Origin: Asinibacterium sp. OR53
GTDB lineage: Bacteria; Bacteroidota; Bacteroidia; Chitinophagales; Chitinophagaceae
NCBI RefSeq assembly: GCF_000515315.1
Contig: NZ_KI911562.1
Span: 3,009,220 to 3,073,219, forward strand
Length of the DNA: 64,000 nt
Direction of reading: 5' to 3'
Shown: one piece after another, positions 27,557-35,126 of the stretch
How the letters are laid out: the number at the start of each line of letters is the position of its first letter
Numbering within the stretch: the first letter of the stretch is position 1
Position numbers and translations under genes: made by a program
Notes under the pieces: model-generated
The model's input: only the letters and a program-made list of their open reading frames with translations
What the model was told of the DNA's origin: nothing
Databases searched by the model: none

Positions 27557-28762
27557 TTATGCCTGTTTGATACCAAATAGTTGAAGTTCGCGGCTGACCT
27601 TTTCAAGCGCAGACAAGGCCATGTCGAGCTGCCGGCGGGTATGAGTGGCCATGACCGACATCCGCACCATAGCCGCATCGCTCCTGACCGCCGGGGACAC
27701 TACCGGGTTCACAAATATGCCCCGGTCGAACAAACGTTGCGTAAATTCGAATGTGAGCCGGTTATCCCTGATGTAAATGGGTATGATGGGAGTCATGGAA
27801 CAATGGGTATCGAACCCCAGCTGATCCAACATTTTCGCCATATAAGCGGTATTGTCCCGGAGGGCTTCCTGTCTCTCCGGTTCTGCCTGGATGATCTCCA
27901 GCGCAGCCATGGCGGCGGCGGCGGCGGAAGGTGGAATGCTGGCGCTGAAGATCAGCGCCCTGCTATGGTGCTTGAGATAGTTGATCATTTCCCGGGTGGA
28001 CGCGACAAAACCGCCGACAGAAGCAAGCGACTTGCTGAAGGTGCCCATAATGATATCTACCTGGTCTGTCAGTCCGAAATGATCGGCCGTACCCCGGCCC
28101 GATTCTCCCAGCACGCCGATAGAATGGGCATCGTCTACCATGAGAAGCGCCTCGTATTTTGCAGCCAGCGCTGCGATCTCCGGCAGTTTGCAGATATCTC
28201 CCTCCATGCTGAATATGCCGTCCACAACGATCATCCTAATGCCTTCTCCTTCCACGGCACGCAGGATCCTTTCCAGGTCATTCATATCGTTGTGCGCGAA
28301 TTTCAGGACCCGGGAAAATGAAAGCCGGCTGCCCTCTATGATAGAGGCGTGATCCGCCTCGTCCAATATCAACACGCCGTTCCTTCCCGTCAATGACGCC
28401 ACGGTTCCCAGGTTTGCTTGGAAACCGGTAGTAAAAACCAACGCTGCCTCCTTCCCGACAAAATCAGCCAGCCTTTCTTCCAGCCGGATATGCAGCCGGG
28501 AAGTGCCGTTCAGAAATCTCGACCCCGAACAGCTGCTGCCGTATTTGTCGATCGCCTGTTTCGCAGCGGCGGTCACTTTCGGATGGTTGGTAAGCCCCAT
28601 ATAGCTGTTGGAACCGAACATCAGGAGTTTTTTACCCTGGATGACTATCTCCGTATCCTTGTTCTCGCCGATAGGCCTGAAATAAGGATAGATTCCGGCA
28701 TTTTTTAATTCGTCGGGCGCCGTATACCCGGCTAATTTTTCAACTAACTTTCTTTGTATCAT
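27557..28762 (-). CDS. spt: Serine palmitoyltransferase-like alpha-oxoamine synthase
   Basis: 401 aa from ATG 28762 (MIQRKLVEKL), preferred because it aligns with the usual N-terminus; the open frame continues upstream through the DGC gene. It is a fold-type I PLP enzyme: FGSNSYMGLTNHP, SCSGSRFLNGT, H138 (stacks on PLP), DDAHSIGVLG (D210/D211, H213) and the Schiff-base K244 in TFSKSLASVGGF. The family condenses serine (SPT), glycine (KBL, HemA) or alanine (BioF) with an acyl-CoA. FSKSLASVGGF, the N-terminal PYFRPI and the neighbours favour SPT, making 3-ketosphinganine. The start overlaps the DGC stop by 23 bp. Confidence 0.82.
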   Translation of the reverse strand: MIQRKLVEKLAGYTAPDELKNAGIYPYFRPIGENKDTEIVIQGKKLLMFGSNSYMGLTNHPKVTAAAKQAIDKYGSSCSGSRFLNGTSRLHIRLEERLADFVGKEAALVFTTGFQANLGTVASLTGRNGVLILDEADHASIIEGSRLSFSRVLKFAHNDMNDLERILRAVEGEGIRMIVVDGIFSMEGDICKLPEIAALAAKYEALLMVDDAHSIGVLGESGRGTADHFGLTDQVDIIMGTFSKSLASVGGFVASTREMINYLKHHSRALIFSASIPPSAAAAAMAALEIIQAEPERQEALRDNTAYMAKMLDQLGFDTHCSMTPIIPIYIRDNRLTFEFTQRLFDRGIFVNPVVSPAVRSDAAMVRMSVMATHTRRQLDMALSALEKVSRELQLFGIKQA

Positions 28763-29150
28763 ATTGTTCTTTACGCTGAAGTTTGCGGACTGATCTTTCG
28801 ATACCGCTGAGAAGACGGTCTGCTTCATTCGGATCGAAATCGATATGGTTCTGTTTTTTAACGCCATGATCCCACAATTGGACATGAAGGGACGGGACTA
28901 CGCCATGATTGCCCAGGCAAGCCCTGACACATGCAAGCGGGCAACCGTCGATAGCAACGATCTTCCTTCCGGACAATGCCTTTCGGACAAGGCTTTTCAC
29001 ATTGCCTCCGACACCCGCGATGCAGGACATCTCCGCCAACCCGTTCCTGTCCAGACGCAGCGCAAGGTAATTGGCCATCTGTGCAGCGCTGGAACAGCCG
29101 GAACAGGAATACACCAGTGGAATCTCCTCTATTTCAGTAGTATTTTTCAT
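28740..29150 (-). CDS. DGC-domain putative zinc-binding protein
   Basis: 136 aa. It carries the DGC family pattern: YSCSGCSSAAQMANYLA at the N-terminus, GVGG in the middle and the name-giving DGCPLACVRACL at about 69-80. The conserved cysteines suggest a metal or Fe-S site; the biochemical function is not established. It lies 18 bp downstream of the nitric oxide reductase gene on the same strand and overlaps the following spt gene, so it is probably co-transcribed with both. Association with a nitric oxide reductase suggests a role in nitrosative stress, but that is inference. Confidence 0.8.
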   Translation of the reverse strand: MKNTTEIEEIPLVYSCSGCSSAAQMANYLALRLDRNGLAEMSCIAGVGGNVKSLVRKALSGRKIVAIDGCPLACVRACLGNHGVVPSLHVQLWDHGVKKQNHIDFDPNEADRLLSGIERSVRKLQRKEQYDTKKVS

Positions 29151-29168
29151 TGTGAAGCATTTCTCTAT

Positions 29169-31508
29169 TTACCCCTGAACCTGGGGGATTAAACATTGAT
29201 CCGGATTCGTTATCCTTTTTTCGGCGACCGCCTCCTTTACCGCTTTTCTGCGGGTAAGGACGAACCAAACCAACGGTATCACTCCCCCGCAAGTGAACAC
29301 GGCGCCTCCTGCAATACGCATCCAGGTAAGGGTCTGGAAAACCGGGCCCTCGACAAAAGCCCCGCTGCGCGCGTACCAAAGACCGTTTTCCGTCACGGCG
29401 TTGAATTGGTAGATACCGGCCGGGAACAGATCAAGCAGGACCATCAGCAGCAAGCCGGTATTAATAGACCAGAAAATACCGGTAACGATCCGGGTATTCC
29501 AACGCTCGGGCTTGAAAAGGAGCTGGCAACAAAATAGAATGGCGGCCAGCGCAAGGTTACCGTATACGCCCATGAGCGCGGCATGCCCGTGGTTGACTGT
29601 TAGATAGGTTCCATGTTCATAGTAATTGGCGATCGGCAGGTTGATGATGAAGCCGAGTACGCCTGCACCGAAAAAATTCCAGAAATTGACCCCTAGCAGG
29701 AACAAAAATACTTCGCGGAATCCGAAGACTGTCTTTCCATTTCCATTCGTTCCGCCACCATTTTCCAGTATACGGGGCAGTTTGCTGAACCGGTACGCCT
29801 CCAGCGTAAGTAACACCAGCGGTATCACCTGCAATGTCGAAAAGACGGAGCCCAGCGCCATCGTAAACACTGGTTTCCCGTTCCAGTAAAAATTATGGGA
29901 GATGCCCAACAACCCTGAGCCCAGGAAAAGCAACGTGGCCAGGTAGATCACTCGGATGGCCGCCTGCTTGCTCACCAACCCCATCAATACCATGAAATAA
30001 CCAATCAGCACGGTGGTGAACACCTCGAAAAATGCTTCTGCCCACATATGGATGACCATCCATCGCCAGAAATCGGCGATCACGAAGTTGGTCTTCGGCG
30101 TAGCGATGAACCCGGAGACGAGCAGCAGGATAATGCTCGCCGCGGCATATACCAGCCAGTTCGGCAATGCCCACGGCTGCCGAAGACTCATCACGGGGCG
30201 GACTCCCCTGTAGAGCACGATGAACCACAATACAAACACGGTGCCCAGCACTACTTCCCACAATTTACCCATCTCGATGTATTCCCAGCCCTGGTGACCT
30301 AGCCAATACCACTTATTACCGAGGATACCCTTCGGCCCCAGCAGAATACCCGCAAATGCACCGGCTACCAGCAAAGCGGTAAGCCAAAAGACAATACGGA
30401 TCAGGCGCACCTGGCCCGCCGGCTGCACGGGCGAGACCAGCGACATCATAAAAAAAGACGCCCCGATCCAGCAGGCCGATATCCACAACAGGGATAGCTG
30501 TACGTGCCAGCTCCTGGTAACTGTCACCGGCAACACCTTGGAAAGGTCAACGCCGAAGAAATGAACAAAGCCTACAAAATCATGCACCGTCAGGATGCCG
30601 GCGAGCACCTGGATGCCGAATAGGATGACGGCCGTATAAAAGAAGGGGAAAGAGGCCCTTTGAACAGCATCGGGCCGGAATCTTCCGACCTCCTGCTTCG
30701 TCATGAACGACCGGGCATTCTTGGTGTATACCCTGTCATCCAGCTTTTCCAGTCTGCCATGATAATACAGCACCAACCCCAGGCCGAATATCAATCCCAG
30801 GGAGCCGAGGATACTCCATAAAATGATGGCCGGACTCGGCCGATTGCCCGCAGCCGGGTCGTATGGCCAGTTATGGGTATAGCTGTAGACCTTGCCCGGC
30901 CGTTCTACTCCGCACACCCAGGCTCCCCAGAAAAAGAAAGCGCTCAACGACCGTATCTCCTCACTATCGGTGAGATACCCGGCCGGTTTAAACGACTCAG
31001 GGCCGTGAGCTGCGAACTTTTGAAGCTGGAATTTCAATAGGTCCTCAGCGGCATAAGCCTGTGCGTCCGTCAACGTCACGGAGTTGGTGCCGGCGTTATA
31101 TCGGTTATCCTTGATCTCCGACTTTACCTGCTCGCCGATCCCTCTATCGGCTAAAACGTCTTGCAGATCGGCCGGTCGTTTCGCGAGGTAGTACTGCTGC
31201 ATGGACAAAGCAATGTGGTGAAGGGCCTCCGCGGTGAAATCGGGCCCCCTGTTGGCACCGTCACCGAACATGCTCCCGTAGTCCATCAACGCATATTTCT
31301 GGAAGATGGCCTGTCCGTTCAATATATCCGCTTTGCGGTAGATGATCGCTCCTTCCGCCGAAACATAGTCGGGGACAGGCGGCGCCTCTGTATACGTGTG
31401 GATACCGATCATCATGACCCCGGCGGCGCTGACGGTAAAGATCAACAGCAAGGGAAGCCACCAGTTCCGGGGGTTAAGCAGGTAATTGATAAAATTTTCT
31501 TTTGCCAT
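29169..31508 (-). CDS. norZ: Quinol-dependent nitric oxide reductase, single-subunit
   Basis: 779 aa from ATG 31508 (MAKENFINYLLNPRNWW); a further in-frame start 21 bp upstream would cross the promoter. The N-terminal periplasmic domain (about 35-215) replaces NorC, and about 12-14 membrane segments follow. Conserved metal-ligand stretches are HDFVGFVHFFG, SWHVQLSLLW, GHQGWEYIEMGKLWE, VIHMWAEAFFEV and NHGHAALMGVYGNLA, as in qNOR/NorZ. It reduces two NO to N2O in the inner membrane with electrons from quinol. Divergent from the QueD-like gene across a palindromic operator. Detoxification and denitrification are both plausible roles. Confidence 0.93.
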   Translation of the reverse strand: MAKENFINYLLNPRNWWLPLLLIFTVSAAGVMMIGIHTYTEAPPVPDYVSAEGAIIYRKADILNGQAIFQKYALMDYGSMFGDGANRGPDFTAEALHHIALSMQQYYLAKRPADLQDVLADRGIGEQVKSEIKDNRYNAGTNSVTLTDAQAYAAEDLLKFQLQKFAAHGPESFKPAGYLTDSEEIRSLSAFFFWGAWVCGVERPGKVYSYTHNWPYDPAAGNRPSPAIILWSILGSLGLIFGLGLVLYYHGRLEKLDDRVYTKNARSFMTKQEVGRFRPDAVQRASFPFFYTAVILFGIQVLAGILTVHDFVGFVHFFGVDLSKVLPVTVTRSWHVQLSLLWISACWIGASFFMMSLVSPVQPAGQVRLIRIVFWLTALLVAGAFAGILLGPKGILGNKWYWLGHQGWEYIEMGKLWEVVLGTVFVLWFIVLYRGVRPVMSLRQPWALPNWLVYAAASIILLLVSGFIATPKTNFVIADFWRWMVIHMWAEAFFEVFTTVLIGYFMVLMGLVSKQAAIRVIYLATLLFLGSGLLGISHNFYWNGKPVFTMALGSVFSTLQVIPLVLLTLEAYRFSKLPRILENGGGTNGNGKTVFGFREVFLFLLGVNFWNFFGAGVLGFIINLPIANYYEHGTYLTVNHGHAALMGVYGNLALAAILFCCQLLFKPERWNTRIVTGIFWSINTGLLLMVLLDLFPAGIYQFNAVTENGLWYARSGAFVEGPVFQTLTWMRIAGGAVFTCGGVIPLVWFVLTRRKAVKEAVAEKRITNPDQCLIPQVQG

Positions 31509-31526
31509 AAAGCAGGGTTTATTTGG

Positions 31527-31534
31527 CAAATATA
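31527..31534 (-). promoter_or_regulatory. -7 promoter element of norZ
   Basis: On the minus strand TATATTTG matches TAnnTTTG exactly and is 18 bp before the norZ ATG at 31508. No TTG is present 19-20 bp upstream. That region is occupied by the 30-bp palindrome, which begins at the next base. Confidence 0.65.
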
Positions 31535-31564
31535 ATAATTAAGGACAATTTTGTCCTTAATTAT
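31535..31564. promoter_or_regulatory. Perfect 14-bp inverted repeat, probable NO-responsive operator
   Basis: Two 14-bp arms (ATAATTAAGGACAA and its exact complement) are separated by 2 bp. The site abuts the norZ -7 element on one side and includes the first two bases of the divergent QueD-like ATG (31563) on the other. A dimer bound here would control both transcripts, the second of which includes the Rrf2 regulator gene. NsrR-type Rrf2 proteins bind such long palindromes and leave when NO damages their Fe-S cluster. The sequence itself is unlike the enterobacterial NsrR site. Confidence 0.7.
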
Positions 31565-32000
31565 GTTACAGATCACAAAAATATTTCGTTTCGAAACGGC
31601 GCATGCCATACACGGATACCCCGGCCCGTGCAGCAACCTCCACGGGCATTCCTACCGACTGCACGTTACCGTAGCAAGGCAGCGCGACAATGATGGTCGC
31701 TTACCACCGACGGGGTTCATCATGGATTTCAAGCAGCTGAAACGCCTCGTGAATCATGGGATCGTCTCCCTGTTCGATCATCACACCATCCTGTCATCGG
31801 CCTACCTGGTCTGCCATCCTCCCGTCGCCGCGATTTCGAATCTATGGATATGGGAAACCGAGCCGACGGCAGAGAATATGCTGCTTTATATTCGCGATTC
31901 CCTGCAGCAACAGCTGCAGCCCGATGTGGTTCTGAGAAGACTCAGGCTCTTTGAGACCGACGACTCTTATGCCGAATGGGAGGAGGATAAAATGTGTTAA
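31563..32000 (+). CDS. 6-pyruvoyl-tetrahydropterin synthase / QueD-like protein
   Basis: 145 aa from ATG 31563. It has the zinc and catalytic pattern of the family: FETAHAI, CSNLHGHSY with a Cys and two His, MDFKQLKRLV, FDHH and a late Glu in RLFETDDSYAEW. QueD makes 6-carboxytetrahydropterin for queuosine; animal and other homologues make 6-pyruvoyl-tetrahydropterin. No other queuosine gene is nearby. Because it is transcribed together with an Rrf2 regulator and a hemerythrin, opposite a nitric oxide reductase, a pterin needed under NO stress is possible but unproven. Its start overlaps the operator, so its mRNA may have almost no leader. It is slightly longer than typical QueD. Confidence 0.82.
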   Translation: MLQITKIFRFETAHAIHGYPGPCSNLHGHSYRLHVTVARQRDNDGRLPPTGFIMDFKQLKRLVNHGIVSLFDHHTILSSAYLVCHPPVAAISNLWIWETEPTAENMLLYIRDSLQQQLQPDVVLRRLRLFETDDSYAEWEEDKMC

Positions 32001-32020
32001 ATTGCGCATCAAAACGTTCC

Positions 32021-32476
32021 ATGTTCTCAAAAGCAACCGAATACGCCTTGCGGGCTGCTATTTTTATTGCCCAGAAGAGCAGCGAGGATAACAAGCTGGG
32101 CATCGATGAGATCGCCAGGGCCATCAATTCACCCCGGTCGTTCACGGCAAAGACTCTCCAGTTGCTCAGCGCAGACAATAAGATCGTGCATTCCACACGC
32201 GGCCCCAACGGCGGGTTTTATATGTCCGAAAAAGCCCGGAAGCTTCCCGCACGAGCCATCCTGGAAGCCATGCAGGAGGATGACTTGCTAGAAAAATGCG
32301 TCCTCGGCCTGAAACAGTGTTCCGAAGCAAAACCCTGCCCGATGCATTCGGAATACAAATCGATCAAGCTGCAATTGAAAACCCTTTTCGAAACCACCAC
32401 TATCCAGCAGCTTGCCGATGAGTTGGGGAAGGGCGATAGCAAGACGAAGGCAGGAGTTACGATATTATACAAATAA
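32021..32476 (+). CDS. Rrf2-family regulator, NsrR-like
   Basis: 151 aa from ATG 32021 (MFSKATEYALRAA, the standard Rrf2 start); GTG 31994 overlapping the previous gene is a less likely alternative. It has a winged helix with IDEIARAINSPRSFTAKTLQLL, then GPNGGFYMSEKA. Three cysteines C93, C100 and C106 (KCVLGLKQCSEAKPC) match the cluster-binding spacing of NsrR/IscR. NsrR senses NO through a [4Fe-4S] cluster and derepresses NO-detoxification genes. The palindrome at 31535-31564 is its likely binding site, giving feedback control of its own operon. An iron-sulfur-sensing IscR-type role is the alternative. Confidence 0.85.
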   Translation: MFSKATEYALRAAIFIAQKSSEDNKLGIDEIARAINSPRSFTAKTLQLLSADNKIVHSTRGPNGGFYMSEKARKLPARAILEAMQEDDLLEKCVLGLKQCSEAKPCPMHSEYKSIKLQLKTLFETTTIQQLADELGKGDSKTKAGVTILYK

Positions 32477-32484
32477 AATAATTT

Positions 32485-32967
32485 ATGGAACCGAAACCTG
32501 TCAAGCGAGATGAAAATATCCTGAAATTATCCAGGGATCATCACTTTGGCTTGCTGTTTTGCTGGAAGATCAGGCAGGGGTTGAAAAATGGGGCAAGCCC
32601 TGCCCGCATCGTTGCTTATATCCGGCATTTCTGGGAGAAACACCTCCGGGAACACTTTGAAGAGGAAGAGACTATTCTCTTCACGCCACGGAAGGACATC
32701 CTGGTGGAAAAAGCATTGGATGATCATCGGGATATCCGGCTCCATATCGAATCGCTTGCAGCAGACGCGAAACACGGGGAGCTCGACCTCTTAGCCGATA
32801 AAGTCGACAAGCACATCCGCTTTGAAGAACGGCAGCTTTTTCCACATCTGGAGAAGATATTGAGCAAGGAGCAGCTAAAAGATATAGGGGAGCGATTGGG
32901 AAAGAACCAAACTCCCCTGAAAGACGAATACGCGGATGAATTCTGGGCTATTCAGGATACCAAATAA
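32485..32967 (+). CDS. Hemerythrin domain-containing protein
   Basis: 160 aa, all-helical. Candidate di-iron ligands are H19/H20 (LSRDHHFG), H57 and E61 (REHFEEEET), H81 (DDHRDI), and H110 and E114 (KHIRFEER), the pattern of a hemerythrin/HHE domain. Proteins of this kind repair iron centres damaged by NO (YtfE/RIC type) or bind O2 or NO directly. It lies 8 bp after the Rrf2 gene, so it belongs to the NO-response operon. Its last 20 bp overlap the 3' end of the convergent Crp/Fnr gene. It lacks the extra N-terminal ScdA domain of RIC proteins. Confidence 0.87.
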   Translation: MEPKPVKRDENILKLSRDHHFGLLFCWKIRQGLKNGASPARIVAYIRHFWEKHLREHFEEEETILFTPRKDILVEKALDDHRDIRLHIESLAADAKHGELDLLADKVDKHIRFEERQLFPHLEKILSKEQLKDIGERLGKNQTPLKDEYADEFWAIQDTK

Positions 32968-33637
32968 ATTCCCGAAGCTTTTTTTCGTCAATGATCCGGA
33001 TATATTTGCCCTGGGTACTGACGATACCTTCACCGGACCACTTCGTGAACAGCCGGAAAACCGCTTCATAGGCCGTCCCCGCATAGCACGCGATATCCAG
33101 CCGGGTGATGGGAACGGAAATATACCCTTCTGCATTCAGTCCAAAAACCTCTTGGATAGTAAAAAGCGCTTCTGCGACCCTGCCCTTGACCGGCATGACC
33201 GCAAGGCTGCGCATCCGGCTTTCCGCTCTTTGCAGCTCCCCGGCATATAGTTGCATCATCGCATAAAGAAAAGATGGGTTGGTCTTGAAGGTACTTTCCA
33301 GGAACTCATTGCGGATAAAACAGATCCTGGTGTGATCGAGGGCCGTTGCCGATACCGGGAAGGCTGTTCCGTGGGTTTGACCACGATGCCCGAGTACGTC
33401 TCCAAGGGTTGCAAAACGAACGATGAAATCTTTATCACCACCCCAGTATTGGTGAATTTTAACCGCTCCATCATAAATGAAATAGATGCCCCTGACTTCC
33501 TCCCCCTCCCGAAAAATGGCTCGACCCTTCTTGAAGTAAAGGGTTTGTTTTTCGGTCGCTATCGCCCCGTTCCACTCCGGAAGACAATTCTGGCATAAAA
33601 AGCATCGGCTGAGGTCGCAGGTATCTCGGTCTGTCAT
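32948..33637 (-). CDS. Crp/Fnr-family regulator with N-terminal cysteine cluster
   Basis: 229 aa. Before the cyclic-nucleotide-fold domain (about 30-150) is TCDLSRCFLCQNC with C7, C12, C15 and C18. The C-terminal HTH contains TAYEAVFRLFTKW. The cysteines could hold an Fe-S cluster and make it an FNR-like O2 or NO sensor; many Bacteroidota regulators encoded next to denitrification genes begin like this. It is the last gene of the nirK operon, overlapping the SCO stop by 4 bp (ATGA). The CRP-geometry palindrome upstream of nirK (36651-36674) is its probable target, making a self-controlled loop. Its 3' end overlaps the hemerythrin gene. Confidence 0.87.
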   Translation of the reverse strand: MTDRDTCDLSRCFLCQNCLPEWNGAIATEKQTLYFKKGRAIFREGEEVRGIYFIYDGAVKIHQYWGGDKDFIVRFATLGDVLGHRGQTHGTAFPVSATALDHTRICFIRNEFLESTFKTNPSFLYAMMQLYAGELQRAESRMRSLAVMPVKGRVAEALFTIQEVFGLNAEGYISVPITRLDIACYAGTAYEAVFRLFTKWSGEGIVSTQGKYIRIIDEKKLREFIWYPE

Positions 33638-34281
33638 CGGTCCGTTAATTGATCGTTGTGTTGTACAAGTCCTTTGATCGTCAGGGCGGCTGACACCGTC
33701 TGTGCTTCAACCCCATCCAGGATCTGTCGTATCCCACCACGCCGGTCTAAAATATAGATGGCATTGGAATGGCTGAAGTCGCCGTTTGCAAGCCGTTGGT
33801 ATCTCACGTTCAGCGCCATGGACAATTCTCTTACCTGGCCGGCGTTGCCATGGAGCAGCACCCAGTGATCGTCCAGTTGTTGTTGTCCGGCGAACCGGCT
33901 CATCTGTACAGGATCGTCCCGCTGCACGTCGAACGACACCAGGACGAATCCGACCTCATTTTTTTCGGCCGTAGGCAAAGCTCTTTGTATGGCTTTCATG
34001 TCCGCCACCAGTCGGGGGCAAGCATACCTGCAATGCGTGAAAACCATCGCCACGACTTGCACTTTTCCCTTCAAATCCCATAAAGACAAGGAATGGTTGT
34101 GTTGATCCGTCCACAAGCCGGGCAATTGGTACACGGAAGCGTCGCCGGACAGCCGGGTTGTAAGAAGCGATACGGCGGCGGCATCTTCTTTTGCGCAGCA
34201 AGGCTTAGGAGCAACGACAGGTCTCCTGTTACAGGACAATACCAGGATGCAGCCAAGCAATAAGAAGATATGGAATTTCAT
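33634..34281 (-). CDS. SCO1/SenC-family copper protein, lipoprotein
   Basis: 215 aa with a lipoprotein signal (GCILVLSC, lipobox C17). It is a thioredoxin-like domain with the copper site C84xxxC88 (THCRYACPR) and H171 (GDFSHSNA). There is also a CC pair at 28-29. SCO proteins deliver copper to the CuA or other copper centres of oxidases in the periplasm. Placed between nirV and the Crp/Fnr gene in the nirK operon, it most likely helps insert copper into the nitrite reductase. It overlaps the NirV-like gene by 4 bp and the regulator gene by 4 bp. Confidence 0.87.
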   Translation of the reverse strand: MKFHIFLLLGCILVLSCNRRPVVAPKPCCAKEDAAAVSLLTTRLSGDASVYQLPGLWTDQHNHSLSLWDLKGKVQVVAMVFTHCRYACPRLVADMKAIQRALPTAEKNEVGFVLVSFDVQRDDPVQMSRFAGQQQLDDHWVLLHGNAGQVRELSMALNVRYQRLANGDFSHSNAIYILDRRGGIRQILDGVEAQTVSAALTIKGLVQHNDQLTDR

Positions 34282-35117
34282 GGCGAACAGTTGTAATTTG
34301 AATGATGGTGTGCATTGTCTTCAATATCCTGCGCGCACCGGAACCCCAGGCTTCCCACGGTATAAGCAGCCTGGAGGCTTCCGCGGAAGGCGTACCGCAT
34401 ATACGCAGCATAGTCTTCCTTATTGAAGGTGCCGAGCGAACCGGCCCCACAGGTGAAAGTATTGGCAGCCTTCCCTGCGCTCTGGATATTGATGCTGTTG
34501 AAATCGCTTACCCACTCCCAAACCAGGCCATGCATATCATAGACGCCAAAATGATTGAGGTAGATGGATTCTACTGGTGGCAGGACGGCAGGCGTGGGGC
34601 GGTCATACCATTCGAGGATGATCCTAAGCAAATTGTTCCCCTTTTTCATATTCTTCGGGAGCGCGCTTGCGGCATATTCCCATTCGGCAAGTGTCGGTAG
34701 CCGGGCTCCTCTCCACTTGCAATACGCGTCGGCGGCAAACCAGGACACATTGGTAACCGGGCTGTTGATGATCTTATCATTGCCAATGTCGAAATCCCCT
34801 GCCCACTGTTTAAGGTAATGATCATCCGCGAATATCCTCGACACCCTGGACCTCGACCATTGAGGGTTAGCCTTGACAAATAGCAGGAACTCCGCGTTGG
34901 TAACGGCATGTTTGTCCAGGTAAAAGGCGGGAACCTGGATTATTACAGGCTGATTGTCGGATTGAAGAAAGGGACGATAATAACCTCCCGGTATCTTTAC
35001 CATTACGGCGGAGCCACCTTTTTTCCTGGCCGCGGAAGCTGTCTTGCTGCCTTGGGCCCGTTGGGTTCCGGGACTGGCAGCCAGCATAAACAACATCAGG
35101 ATGGCGACTGTCTTCAT
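34278..35117 (-). CDS. nirV: SUMF1/FGE-sulfatase-domain protein, NirV-like
   Basis: 279 aa with a signal peptide (to about residue 20). The fold is that of formylglycine-generating enzymes: FYLDKHAVTNAEFLLFVKANPQW, SPVTNVSWFAADAYCKWRGARLPTLAEWEYAAS, and a C-terminal AFRGSLQAAYTVGSLGFRCAQD. Such SUMF1-type proteins are called NirV when next to copper nitrite reductase genes. Their role is unknown and they are not expected to modify a sulfatase here, since no sulfatase gene is nearby. It lies 9 bp after nirK. I could not tell whether the substrate-binding cysteines of true FGE are conserved. Confidence 0.82.
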   Translation of the reverse strand: MKTVAILMLFMLAASPGTQRAQGSKTASAARKKGGSAVMVKIPGGYYRPFLQSDNQPVIIQVPAFYLDKHAVTNAEFLLFVKANPQWSRSRVSRIFADDHYLKQWAGDFDIGNDKIINSPVTNVSWFAADAYCKWRGARLPTLAEWEYAASALPKNMKKGNNLLRIILEWYDRPTPAVLPPVESIYLNHFGVYDMHGLVWEWVSDFNSINIQSAGKAANTFTCGAGSLGTFNKEDYAAYMRYAFRGSLQAAYTVGSLGFRCAQDIEDNAHHHSNYNCSP

Positions 35118-35126
35118 ATCGGTAGT

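Noticed and set aside
27581-28321. Plus-strand open frame of 246 codons
   Set aside because: It is antisense to the serine palmitoyltransferase gene and its protein has no recognisable fold.
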